This document shows positions 34,807 through 45,770 of a stretch of DNA of 64,000 nucleotides, piece by piece. The position numbers were made by a program, and so were the translations under genes. Below the pieces are notes generated by a model. It searched no databases, was not told the origin of the DNA, and saw only the letters and a program-made list of their open reading frames with translations. Every line of letters begins with the position of its first letter. Positions within the stretch are counted from its first letter, which is position 1. Origin of the DNA: Lactobacillus panisapium (GTDB lineage Bacteria; Bacillota; Bacilli; Lactobacillales; Lactobacillaceae); contig NZ_CP048268.1 of the NCBI RefSeq assembly GCF_019469265.1, positions 417,501-481,500 on the forward strand, given 5' to 3'.

Positions 34807-34824
34807 TTGCTAAGATAGCAATGT

Positions 34825-38203
<3,379 letters not shown>

Positions 38204-38210
38204 AATATGA

Positions 38211-38251
38211 ACAAAATGAAGTTTATGGCTTGCTGTAAACTTCATTTTTGT
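38211..38251 (+). terminator. Terminator of the beta-glucoside operon
   Basis: AAAATGAAGTTTA and TAAACTTCATTTT pair, followed by TGTT. The rest of 38252-38396 holds nothing recognisable. Confidence 0.85.
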
Positions 38252-38396
38252 TAAAAAGAAGAAATAGTTGGTTAAACCTTAATTTTGCTGTTTATTTGTG
38301 AAGAAGAAATTGATTTAATAATTTTTGAACAACATGATCTAGAATAGATTTAGGAAGAAGAAATAACTTGCAGCTAATTACTCTTAATTCGTTTAT

Positions 38397-38440
38397 CAAA
38401 CATATTCAAACATTGACAAACAAAAAAGAACACTTATACT
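38397..38440 (+). promoter_or_regulatory. Promoter of deoR-lacAB with three phased CAAACA repeats
   Basis: -35 TTGACA (38413-38418), 16-bp spacer, -10 TATACT (38435-38440). CAAACAT at 38397, CAAACAT at 38407 and CAAACA at 38417 repeat exactly every 10 bp and reach into the -35 box. The same phased AACA pattern occurs before gatA (40446-40468), so both are probably operators of the DeoR regulator. Confidence 0.75.
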
Positions 38441-38490
38441 AAAGGTGAACTAAGTTAGTTGCTTAATCTAGTTTAAAAAGTAGGTAACCA

Positions 38491-39246
38491 ATGCTAAAAA
38501 GTGAAAGATTAAAAAATATCTTGCAAATAGTTAACACGCAAAAATTTGTTACGGTTGACGAACTAGCACAAGCGCTAAAAGTTTCTGACATGACAATTAG
38601 ACGTGACCTCAATGAATTGCATAAAGCAAACAAAATTTTGCGAGTTCATGGCGGAGCCCAGCAGTTAACAGACCAAAGTAGAATTGAGAAGAGCTATCAG
38701 CAAAAGCGTGAAATCCATATTAAGGAAAAAATCGAAGTTGCAAAGCGTGCCTGTAATTTGATTCATGAAAATGATTCTATTTATGTAGGACCAGGGACGA
38801 CTTTGGAATTGATGGTTGCTAATTTAAAGGTCAAGCATCTGCGGATTGTTACTAATTCGCTGCCTGTTTTTGAAGCAGCCAAAAATAATCTGAATGATTA
38901 TGACTTAATTATGGTTGGCGGCTCTTACCGCCGAATTAGTGGTGCTTTTTTGGGCGCTCTAGCTAATAGTGAACTGGAGACGATGTCATTTTCTGTTGGC
39001 TTTGTAGGGGTTAATGGCATTAAAGATGCTTCTATGACAACAGCTAACTTAGAAGAGGGCCAAACCGAAGAAGTCGGGCTAGATCGTTCACAAATAAAAT
39101 TTGTGGTAGCTGATTATACTAAGCTTGATCACAGTGATTTTCATGAATTTTATGATTTGCGCAAGGTCGACGGTCTGATTACCAACCATGGAATTGAGCC
39201 TGAATTGGAAAAACATTACAGTCAATTTACAACTATTTATAAGTAG
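38491..39246 (+). CDS. DeoR-family sugar-operon repressor (LacR/GatR-like)
   Basis: 251 aa. The N-terminal DeoR helix-turn-helix (about 20-57: FVTVDELAQALKVSDMTIRRDLNELHKANKILRVHGGAQ) is textbook. The C-terminal sugar-phosphate sensor domain has DSIYVGPGTTLELMV, VTNSLPVFEAA and FVGVNGI. It heads a unit with lacA and lacB, and gatABC follows behind its own promoter. In related bacteria LacR responds to tagatose-6-phosphate, and that is the likely inducer here. A good -35/-10 promoter and phased repeats lie directly upstream, indicating autorepression. Confidence 0.92.
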   Translation: MLKSERLKNILQIVNTQKFVTVDELAQALKVSDMTIRRDLNELHKANKILRVHGGAQQLTDQSRIEKSYQQKREIHIKEKIEVAKRACNLIHENDSIYVGPGTTLELMVANLKVKHLRIVTNSLPVFEAAKNNLNDYDLIMVGGSYRRISGAFLGALANSELETMSFSVGFVGVNGIKDASMTTANLEEGQTEEVGLDRSQIKFVVADYTKLDHSDFHEFYDLRKVDGLITNHGIEPELEKHYSQFTTIYK

Positions 39247-39270
39247 TTGTTAGGGAAAGGAGACTTAGCG

Positions 39271-39699
39271 ATGAAGGTGGTCATTGGCAGTGATAAAGGT
39301 GGCTTCGATTTAAAAGAAAAGGTTAAAAAGTATCTTGAAAGTCATGACTATGAAGTTTTGGACGTAACAGAAAAGCCAGCAGAGGACTTTGTTGATTCGA
39401 GCTTAAAAGTTACGCATGAAGTACTTGATAATGGTATTAAAAAGGCAATTATGTTTGACGAGTATGGGGTTGGTTCTGCCATGGCTTCCAATAAAGTTAA
39501 GGGCATGGTTACCGCAAACGTTAATGAAGAACGAACCGCTCATATGACGGCAATGCATAATGGTGCAAAGGCAATTGCACTTGGCAGCGGAATAGTTGGT
39601 GAGCAACTAGCTTACTCAATTGTTCAACATTATCTTGATACAGACTATGCTGGTGGTCGTCACCAAGTTCGGCTCGATATGCTAGAAAAAATGATTTAG
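39271..39699 (+). CDS. lacA: Galactose-6-phosphate isomerase subunit LacA
   Basis: 142-aa member of the RpiB/LacAB family; with LacB it converts D-galactose-6-phosphate to D-tagatose-6-phosphate. Seen: the start [79 protein letters not shown] and the C-terminal [11 protein letters not shown]. The segment FDEYGVG replaces the CGTGIG of RpiB-type subunits, as expected for the A subunit. The start at 39271 is chosen behind AAAGGAG; the frame is open to 39247. The gene is 13 bases from lacB. Confidence 0.93.
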   Translation: MKVVIGSDKGGFDLKEKVKKYLESHDYEVLDVTEKPAEDFVDSSLKVTHEVLDNGIKKAIMFDEYGVGSAMASNKVKGMVTANVNEERTAHMTAMHNGAKAIALGSGIVGEQLAYSIVQHYLDTDYAGGRHQVRLDMLEKMI

Positions 39700-39712
39700 G
39701 AGGGATAGGCAA

Positions 39713-40288
39713 ATGTTAGATAATGATCGACCTCAACCAGAATACGTTGATCCTAAAATTGATCAGCAAAAAGTAATCGCTCTAGGAAACGACCATATTG
39801 TTACCGCAGTTAAAATGGCAATCTCTGATCACTTAAAGGCGGAAGGCTACCAGGTAATTGATGAAGGAACCCACGATAATACTAGGACGCATTATCCAAT
39901 CTACGGTAAACGGGTTGCCGAGGATGTTTCTTCTGGCCGAGCCGATTTTGGTATTGTTCTTTGCGGAACAGGAATTGGTATTTCAACAGCTGCTGATAAA
40001 AATGAAGGTATTAGAGCCGCAATGGTTGGCGATGCTACACAAGCGCAGTATGCTCGGCGCGAATTAAATGCTAATATTCTTGGCTTTGGTGGTATCGTGT
40101 TAGGACGCGACTTTATTTTTGATATTGTCGATTCGTTTCTTACCACAGCTTATGAACCAAGCGACGAAAATAAGCAATTGATTAGTAAGATTGCGGCTAT
40201 TGCTAAGCCTAACCCAGACCAAAAAGATAATGCTCACTTTTTTGATGAAGAAAATAAAAAATGGGCTGAGGGCGTTTACCACGATTAA
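39713..40288 (+). CDS. lacB: Galactose-6-phosphate isomerase subunit LacB
   Basis: 191 aa, the catalytic partner of LacA. The conserved stretches are [97 protein letters not shown]. The Cys in LCGTGIG is the RpiB-type catalytic residue. The N-terminal extension of about 20 residues before VIALGN is usual for LacB. The ribosome binding site AGGAGGG is strong. A terminator follows, so gatABC has a separate promoter. Confidence 0.94.
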   Translation: MLDNDRPQPEYVDPKIDQQKVIALGNDHIVTAVKMAISDHLKAEGYQVIDEGTHDNTRTHYPIYGKRVAEDVSSGRADFGIVLCGTGIGISTAADKNEGIRAAMVGDATQAQYARRELNANILGFGGIVLGRDFIFDIVDSFLTTAYEPSDENKQLISKIAAIAKPNPDQKDNAHFFDEENKKWAEGVYHD

Positions 40289-40331
40289 GTGGAAATAATT
40301 GTTAATAAAAAGAAAATATTAATCGCACACT

Positions 40332-40365
40332 AAAAGTCATGACGGTAATTGTCATGACTTTTTTA
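40332..40365 (+). terminator. Terminator after lacB
   Basis: AAAAGTCATGAC-GGTAATT-GTCATGACTTTT and further T. Strong 12-bp stem. Confidence 0.93.
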
Positions 40366-40391
40366 ATACTTTCAGAGCTGCTGCTTTTTTA

Positions 40392-40468
40392 AAAAAGCGT
40401 TTGCATTTCTGGTTATATTTACCTATAATAGCAATAGGCAAGTGAACAAATTCAAACATAAATAAACA
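40392..40468 (+). promoter_or_regulatory. gatA promoter with cre-like site and three phased AACA repeats
   Basis: -35 TTGCAT (40401-40406), 17-bp spacer, -10 TATAAT (40424-40429). AAAAAGCGTTTGCA (40392-40405), a cre-like site matching the consensus except its first two bases, covers the -35 box. Downstream, AACA at 40446, 40456 and 40466 (in GAACAAA, CAAACAT, AAACAAA) repeats exactly every 10 bp, as at the deoR promoter, suggesting a shared DeoR operator acting as a roadblock. Confidence 0.7.
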
Positions 40469-40508
40469 AAAATGAAAGCTTGCCATGAGAGCAAAAGGAG
40501 TTAGTGCT

Positions 40509-40991
40509 GTGAGTGAGAATAGCTTGTTTTTACCGAATGCTGTTTTTGTCAGTGATTCAACTAGTGTGACCGATATTTTTCATGAAATTGCTAACCAGCT
40601 TAGTGCAGAGAAGCTAGTTAAAAAGCAATTTTTACCTGAAATCATTAAGCGAGAAGAAAAGTATCCAACTGGAATTGATCTTTCGCCTGTTAATAAAAAT
40701 TTACCTAATATTGCAGTTCCACATACTGAAGGTGAATTTGTCAATACTCGTTTGATTGTTCCTGTTTCCTTAATGACTGCAGTACCATTCAAAAATATGA
40801 TTGATCCTGACCAAGAATTGCCCGTGAAATTTTTATTTTTAATTTTAAATAATGATCCAGCCGGACAAGCAAACATTTTGGCGCAAATTATGGACTTTCT
40901 GCGATTAACACCTGTTGCCAACTTACAAGAGTTATTTAAGCTGACCGAACCCGATAAGATTTACCGGTTTTTAAGTGAGCATTTTAAATAA
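40509..40991 (+). CDS. gatA: PTS galactitol/galactose-type EIIA
   Basis: 160-aa cytoplasmic EIIA of the fructose/nitrogen-type fold used by galactitol-family PTS. The phosphorylated His72 lies in LPNIAVPHTEGEF. The GTG at 40509 is chosen because AAAAGGAG (40493-40500) is correctly spaced from it; the in-frame ATG at 40485 lies before that site. First gene of the gatABC operon. With lacAB just upstream, the sugar is more likely galactose (entering as galactose-6-phosphate) than galactitol, since no galactitol-1-phosphate dehydrogenase gene is present. Confidence 0.88.
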   Translation: MSENSLFLPNAVFVSDSTSVTDIFHEIANQLSAEKLVKKQFLPEIIKREEKYPTGIDLSPVNKNLPNIAVPHTEGEFVNTRLIVPVSLMTAVPFKNMIDPDQELPVKFLFLILNNDPAGQANILAQIMDFLRLTPVANLQELFKLTEPDKIYRFLSEHFK

Positions 40992-41007
40992 TAGGAGGGT
41001 TTTTCTG

Positions 41008-41322
41008 ATGAGTAGAGAAGTTAAATTTATTGCTGCATGTGGTGCAGGAGTTAATTCGTCCCATCAAATTAAGGATGCGGTCGAAGAAGAAATGAAAAAA
41101 AGAGGCTACAACGTTAAAGTTGATGCCTATATGGTGAAGGATGTCAACGAAGACTTGCTTTCAAATTATGATGGCTATTTGACAATTGCCAAAACCGATC
41201 TTTCATTTAAGCCAAAAGTGCCGCTTATTGAAGCAGGTGCAATTTTGTACCGAATTCCTGCGATGGCTAAGCCAGTCTATGATGAAGTCGAAAAAGTTGT
41301 AAAGGACGTTAACGCTAAGTAA
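41008..41322 (+). CDS. gatB: PTS galactitol/galactose-type EIIB
   Basis: 104-aa phosphocarrier with the active Cys11 in FIAACGAGVNSSHQIKDAVEE, the P-loop of galactitol-family EIIB. The rest (VDAYMVKDVNEDLLSNYDGYLTIAKTDL) fits the family fold. The start at 41008 is set by AGGAGG; the frame is open to 40975 and would overlap gatA. Second gene of the operon, directly before the EIIC gene. Confidence 0.92.
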   Translation: MSREVKFIAACGAGVNSSHQIKDAVEEEMKKRGYNVKVDAYMVKDVNEDLLSNYDGYLTIAKTDLSFKPKVPLIEAGAILYRIPAMAKPVYDEVEKVVKDVNAK

Positions 41323-41345
41323 CTCTTTTTTGAAAGGAGAAAAAA

Positions 41346-42767
41346 ATGAATGGGATAATTAATTTCGCTAATTCTCTTTTTAAACCCCTAATTGACATGG
41401 GGGCGGCAACAATCATGCTAATCGTTTTAACACTGATTGCAGTGCTCTTTCGGGTAAAGTTTACTAAAGCGCTTGAAGGTGGTCTAAAGTTAGCGATTGC
41501 GATTACTGCAATTGGCAATATTATGAATATGCTGACGACGGCTTTTCAAAAGCCAATGCTGCAATTCGTCAAGCATACGGGAATTCACATGGATATGCAG
41601 GATATGGGCTGGGCACCGTTAGCCACAATTACTTGGGGCTCGCCTTATACACTGTTTTACCTATTAGTTTTAATTATTTTAAATGTTGTTTTATTGCTCT
41701 TGAATAAAACTAATACTTTGGATGTTGATATTTTTGATGTCTGGCACCTAGCCTTTGTTGGTTTATTTTGTGTCTATGTCGGTGCGCCGCTTTGGCTATC
41801 AACTATTCTAGTTTTATTTATTGGTACGATGAAAATCATCAATTCAGATTTAATGAAGCCAACCTTTAACGATCTCTTGGATGCGCCTGAAGGCAACCCG
41901 ATGACGACTACGCACATGAACTACATGATGAACCCGATCATTATGCTCTTTGATAAGTTTTTTGATAAATGCCTCCCTTGGCTTGATAAATTTGACTTTG
42001 ACTCAACTAAGTTAAATGAAAAAATCGGCTTTTGGGGTAGTCGATTTGCAATCGGTGTCTACTTAGGTATCTTTGTTTCTCTGCTTGCCGGCAACAATTT
42101 TGCGACCGAACAAGGTTGGAAAGATATGTTCACGCTATCATTTATTGGCGGCTCTTGTATTGAACTGTTCTCAGTTATTGGTTCTTGGTTTATTGCATCA
42201 GTTGAGCCCCTATCACAGGGAATTGCCGATTTTGCTACCAAGAAGTTTTCTGGTCGGACCTTTAATATTGGCCTTGACTGGCCATTTTTAGCAGGACGTT
42301 CAGAGATTTGGGCAGCAGCTAACGTCTTAGCTCCAATTATGATGCTTGAAGCAATGGTCTTACCGGGCAATCGGTTAATGCCACTTGGCGGTATCATTGC
42401 AATGGGTGTTACCCCAGCTTTGCTAGTAGTTACTAGAGGAAAAATTATTCGAATGATTATTATCGGAACAATTGAATTACCAATTTTCCTTTGGGCAGGA
42501 ACAATGGTTGGTCCATTTGTTACTAACATGGCGCACTCTGTTGGTGCAGCCATTCCGGCTCATACTCTAGTTTCAGATACCACGATGGAAGGCCCAGTAG
42601 AAAAATTCTTAGCTTATCTTGTCGGTAATGCTTGGAAACAACAGGGGATGTTCATCGTTTATGCCTTAATTGCTTTAGCCGTTTATCTGCTCTTATTCAT
42701 CTGGTACGCTAAGCAAATGAAGAAGAGAAATGCGGAATATGCCGCAGCAGCTAAGAAATTAGGTTAA
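41346..42767 (+). CDS. gatC: PTS galactitol/galactose-type EIIC
   Basis: 473-aa membrane permease of the galactitol EIIC family, about ten or more hydrophobic segments. Family features: the N-terminal GAATIMLIVLTLIAVLFRVKFTKALEGGLKLAIAITAIGNIM, the middle NPIIMLFDKFFDKCLPWLDKFDFD loop and the glycine-rich FLAGRSEIWAAANVLAPIMMLEAMVLPGNRLMPLGG. It starts behind GAAAGGAG. In streptococci a closely organised PTS transports galactose into the tagatose-6-phosphate pathway; the neighbouring lacAB supports the same use here. Confidence 0.93.
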   Translation: MNGIINFANSLFKPLIDMGAATIMLIVLTLIAVLFRVKFTKALEGGLKLAIAITAIGNIMNMLTTAFQKPMLQFVKHTGIHMDMQDMGWAPLATITWGSPYTLFYLLVLIILNVVLLLLNKTNTLDVDIFDVWHLAFVGLFCVYVGAPLWLSTILVLFIGTMKIINSDLMKPTFNDLLDAPEGNPMTTTHMNYMMNPIIMLFDKFFDKCLPWLDKFDFDSTKLNEKIGFWGSRFAIGVYLGIFVSLLAGNNFATEQGWKDMFTLSFIGGSCIELFSVIGSWFIASVEPLSQGIADFATKKFSGRTFNIGLDWPFLAGRSEIWAAANVLAPIMMLEAMVLPGNRLMPLGGIIAMGVTPALLVVTRGKIIRMIIIGTIELPIFLWAGTMVGPFVTNMAHSVGAAIPAHTLVSDTTMEGPVEKFLAYLVGNAWKQQGMFIVYALIALAVYLLLFIWYAKQMKKRNAEYAAAAKKLG

Positions 42768-42798
42768 ATAATAGTCATTTTTGCTCAAGGTGATTAAA

Positions 42799-43035
42799 TT
42801 GAAAAAAGTAAAGGTGTCAGCAAAAGAACAGGCACGAAGAAACGGCATTTTATTATGGACAGTATTCGTTATTGTGATAAATTTTTTACAGCTGATTTGC
42901 AAAAACTGGTTAACTACGATAGTGGCCATGGTTGGCACAATTTATGCACTCTACCGAATCGTCGTTTATGATAATCCCCGAAATCGCCTTAGCCAAAAAT
43001 ATTATAATTGGCAAGGTAAAAAACTAAAGAAATAA
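42799..43035 (+). CDS. Small membrane protein at the end of the gat operon
   Basis: 78 aa from a TTG at 42799, preceded by AAGGTGAT with good spacing; an alternative start would be TTG at 42781. A basic N-terminus (KKVKVSAKEQARRNG) is followed by two hydrophobic helices (about 17-33 and 38-54) and a basic tail (NWQGKKLKK). I do not recognise the family. It lies 31 bases after gatC and before the operon terminator, so it is cotranscribed with the PTS. It could be an accessory subunit, but this rests only on position. Confidence 0.65.
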   Translation: MKKVKVSAKEQARRNGILLWTVFVIVINFLQLICKNWLTTIVAMVGTIYALYRIVVYDNPRNRLSQKYYNWQGKKLKK

Positions 43036-43038
43036 TTT

Positions 43039-43076
43039 AATACCGTTAGGGAAAGTTTTCTCTAACGGTATTTTTG
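43039..43076 (+). terminator. gat operon terminator
   Basis: ATACCGTTAG-GGAAAGTTTTCT-CTAACGGTAT, followed by T4. Confidence 0.92.
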
Positions 43077-43145
43077 CTTCAAAACGGGAAGGTAAAGTGC
43101 TCGACTTAAGGAGAAAAATATTTTTGAAAAGGTTTACAAATCCAA

Positions 43146-43191
43146 TTGTATTTAACCGCTTTCTTTGCTACACTCGAAGTGGTATCAACCA
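43146..43191 (+). promoter_or_regulatory. gntR promoter with TGGT/ACCA operator
   Basis: -35 TTGTAT (43146-43151), 17-bp spacer, -10 TACACT (43169-43174). TGGTATCAACCA at 43180-43191 is an inverted repeat (TGGT-ATCA-ACCA) at the expected transcription start, matching the type of operator bound by GntR/HutC-family sugar repressors. A one-mismatch cre (TGAAAAGGTTTACA) lies at 43125-43138. Confidence 0.6.
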
Positions 43192-43212
43192 GTTAAAAAG
43201 GAGGGGATGTCA

Positions 43213-43932
43213 ATGCAAAAACCACTTTATCAGCGGGTTATTCTCGACTTAGAAAAGCTAATCAAAAAGATGAAACCCAATGAAAAGTTACCAAGCGAAC
43301 GGCAACTATTGGTTAAATATGGTGTCAGTCGCAATACTATTAGGTTAGCATTACAAAACTTAGAAGAGCGAGGGCTAATTTACCGACTTCATGGTAAAGG
43401 AACATTTGTCTCGAGCATTTATTTGGATCGACCAAATATTGGTGGAATTTACTCTTTTTCTGAAGAAGTAATGCGGGAAGGCCAAAAGGCAACTACGCAA
43501 AATCAAAGCTTGGAACTAGTAACGCCGACAAGAAAGATTGCCGAGCAACTTAACCTAGCTGAAAATGAGCAAGCCTATAAATTGGTCCGTTTGCGTCTTG
43601 CCAATAATGAGCCGCGAATGTTTAGTACAACTTATTTGCCAGAAAAATTGTTTCCTAAGTTAAAAATTTCCGATCTGAAGAACAAGACATTATACGGGGT
43701 ACTTAAAGAAAAATATAATCAATTATCCGTGATCGCGTTTGAAGATGTGCAAGCGGTCAGCCTAAGTAAACCCGAAAGTGAATATTTAGCGGAAAAAGAA
43801 GGTTCACCTAGTCTGAAAATTTACCGCAAAACAATTAATGATAAAAATATTCCGATTGAGTTTACTATTTCTTTAGCACGTGGTGATAAGTTTATTTATC
43901 GGTCAAGACAATATAACGATTTAGCAAAATAA
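43213..43932 (+). CDS. GntR/HutC-family regulator (AgaR-like)
   Basis: 239 aa. The N-terminal GntR winged helix (LYQRVILDLEKLIKKMKPNEKLPSERQLLVKYGVSRNTIRLALQNLEERGLIYRLHGKGTFV) is followed by a UTRA effector domain from about 85 (EEVMREGQKATTQNQSLEL, then FSTTYLPEKLFP). UTRA regulators bind phosphorylated amino sugars or similar. The start at 43213 is best spaced from AGGAGGGG; upstream ATGs at 43207 and 43165 are in frame but poorly placed. It lies 9 bases before agaS, and is followed by the Aga-type PTS. Likely effector: galactosamine- or GalNAc-6-phosphate. Confidence 0.9.
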   Translation: MQKPLYQRVILDLEKLIKKMKPNEKLPSERQLLVKYGVSRNTIRLALQNLEERGLIYRLHGKGTFVSSIYLDRPNIGGIYSFSEEVMREGQKATTQNQSLELVTPTRKIAEQLNLAENEQAYKLVRLRLANNEPRMFSTTYLPEKLFPKLKISDLKNKTLYGVLKEKYNQLSVIAFEDVQAVSLSKPESEYLAEKEGSPSLKIYRKTINDKNIPIEFTISLARGDKFIYRSRQYNDLAK

Positions 43933-43941
43933 GGAGAAAAA

Positions 43942-45105
43942 ATGTTTACGAAAACAGATGCAGAACTTGAAAAAATAGGTGCTAAGATTACTACCCGTGA
44001 GATTCAGCAACAGCCTGAATTATGGCAACAAACCTGGTCGATTTACCAAGATAATAAAGCCAAAATTGAGGAATTTCTCGCCAAGGTTAACAGTGAGTGT
44101 GGCAAGGTACGGGTGATTTTCACTGGTGCAGGAACCAGTGCGTACGTTGGCAACACCATCATGCCGTATTTACAAAAGCATGGTGATCGCAGCAAATATG
44201 ACTTTACAGCAATTGACACTACTAAAATTGTCTCCACCCCCGAAGATTACCTTGAGCCGGAAACGCCGACCATTTTAGTTTCCTTTGCCCGTAGTGGCAA
44301 TTCGCCAGAGTCGGTTGCGACAGTTGAATTAGCCAAAAAGCTGGTAAAAAATTTATACCAAATTGCTATTACTTGTGCGCCTGAAGGTCATTTAGCCCAA
44401 GACTTACAAGGCGATGCAACGGGGCTAGTTTTATTAATGCCGGAAAAATCGCTTGACCAAGGCTTTGCAATGACGGGATCATTTTCATGTATGACCTTAG
44501 CAGCATTATTAGTCTTTGATACTCTTGGTGACCAAGAAAAAGAACAGATTATTAAGCAAATTGCGACAATGGGCAAGAGCGTGATTGCCAGAGAAGACGA
44601 GATTGCAGCGCTTGTCAAAACAGATTTTGACAGAATTACTTATATTGGCAGTGGCTGCTTAGGTGGACTTGCTGAAGAAACGCGGTTAAAGATTTTAGAA
44701 TTAACTGCGGGTGAAGTGGCAGCATTATTTGACACGTCGATGGGCTTACGTCACGGTCCTAAGTCGTTTTTGGATAAAAAGACGATTGTTTTCGACTTTG
44801 TTTCCAACAATTCGTACACCAGACAATATGATTTGGATATTCTCAATGAAATTAGGGATGATCAAATCGTGCCGCTGGTAATGGCAGTTGGGCAAGAAAA
44901 AGCGGGGCAAGATTTTGCTGGTCAAACATTTACTTTTGCGGAAAAGAAACTTTTGCCAGATGTTTATTTAGCTCTGCCAGATGTCATGTTTGGTCAGACC
45001 ATTGCATTATTAACTTCAATTAAAGTAAATAACAAACCAGATACGCCATCGCCAACCGGAACCGTTAACCGGGTCGTTAAAGGTGTCACTATTCACAAGT
45101 TTTAG
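43942..45105 (+). CDS. agaS: AgaS-type SIS isomerase/deaminase (tagatose-6-phosphate forming)
   Basis: 387-aa double-SIS protein. SIS1 at about 50-195 holds FTGAGTSAYVGNTIMPYL and SFARSGNSPESVATVELA; SIS2 at about 225-350 holds ITYIGSGCLGGLAEETRLKILELTAGEVAALFDTSMGLRHGPKSF, which is diagnostic of AgaS. The enzyme deaminates and isomerises D-galactosamine-6-phosphate to D-tagatose-6-phosphate. It follows gntR by 9 bases (AAGGAG) and is followed by a mannose-family PTS of the GalNAc type. No GalNAc-6-phosphate deacetylase (AgaA/NagA) is present in the window, so N-acetylated sugars would need one encoded elsewhere. Confidence 0.92.
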   Translation: MFTKTDAELEKIGAKITTREIQQQPELWQQTWSIYQDNKAKIEEFLAKVNSECGKVRVIFTGAGTSAYVGNTIMPYLQKHGDRSKYDFTAIDTTKIVSTPEDYLEPETPTILVSFARSGNSPESVATVELAKKLVKNLYQIAITCAPEGHLAQDLQGDATGLVLLMPEKSLDQGFAMTGSFSCMTLAALLVFDTLGDQEKEQIIKQIATMGKSVIAREDEIAALVKTDFDRITYIGSGCLGGLAEETRLKILELTAGEVAALFDTSMGLRHGPKSFLDKKTIVFDFVSNNSYTRQYDLDILNEIRDDQIVPLVMAVGQEKAGQDFAGQTFTFAEKKLLPDVYLALPDVMFGQTIALLTSIKVNNKPDTPSPTGTVNRVVKGVTIHKF

Positions 45106-45182
45106 TGTAATTACTTTGTTTATATAAAAAAAGATTTTATAACATAACGATAAAATTATTGTCAATAATTAAAAAGTGCATG

Positions 45183-45232
45183 TTGACAAAAATTGGTTGG
45201 TACCTTACTATGTAATTGTGAAAGCGTTTTAA
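45183..45232 (+). promoter_or_regulatory. Promoter of the Aga-type PTS operon with cre-like site
   Basis: -35 TTGACA (45183-45188), 17-bp spacer, -10 TACTAT (45206-45211). TGAAAGCGTTTTAA (45219-45232) matches the cre consensus except one base and covers the start site. TTGGTTGGTACC (45193-45204) lies in the spacer and may relate to the TGGT/ACCA operator before gntR. Confidence 0.7.
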
Positions 45233-45271
45233 ATAATATTTAGATTTCCTTAAAGATATGGAGGAAGACAT

Positions 45272-45760
45272 ATGAATATTGTGGGTGCAAGAGTTGATGA
45301 ACGCTTGGTTCATGGTCAAGTTGCTAATCTTTGGACACCAAAGCTGCAAGTAGAACGAATTATCGTTTTAGATGAAAAAGCAGCTAAGGATGATATCCAA
45401 AAAAGTGGCCTTAGAATGGCAACGCCAATGACGACGAGACTAAGTGTTCTACCAACAAAAATTGCTGCTGATCATTTATTAAAAAATCGTTATGGTAAGC
45501 AGAGACTATTTTTAGTTTCGAAAGAGCCAGACAACTTTTTACAACTGCTTAATGCTGGAGTTAAATTCGACTCGCTTAATCTAGGCAATATGTCGCGCAA
45601 AGAAAATACGACAGAACTGACTAAGCAAGTAAATGTTACGCCGGACGATGTTAAGATTTTTAACCAAATTGCTGATCAGGGTGTCGAGATCATCGCACAG
45701 GTAAATCCAAGTGTTGATGCAACGAATGTCATGAAACTGATTGGCGAAAAGATGAAGTAG
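45272..45760 (+). CDS. agaV: PTS mannose-family EIIB (GalNAc/galactosamine type)
   Basis: 162-aa phosphocarrier with active His14 in GARVDERLVHGQVANLW, followed by the fold marks IIVLDEKAAKDDIQKSGLRMA and FDSLNLGNMSRKENTTELTKQVNVTPDD. Separate EIIB and EIIA genes, rather than a fused EIIAB, fit the GalNAc/GNB-type branch of the mannose family. It starts behind ATGGAGGA, 166 bases after agaS, with its own promoter and cre-like site. The substrate is inferred from agaS and the GntR gene next to it. Confidence 0.9.
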   Translation: MNIVGARVDERLVHGQVANLWTPKLQVERIIVLDEKAAKDDIQKSGLRMATPMTTRLSVLPTKIAADHLLKNRYGKQRLFLVSKEPDNFLQLLNAGVKFDSLNLGNMSRKENTTELTKQVNVTPDDVKIFNQIADQGVEIIAQVNPSVDATNVMKLIGEKMK

Positions 45761-45770
45761 GAGGAAGAAA

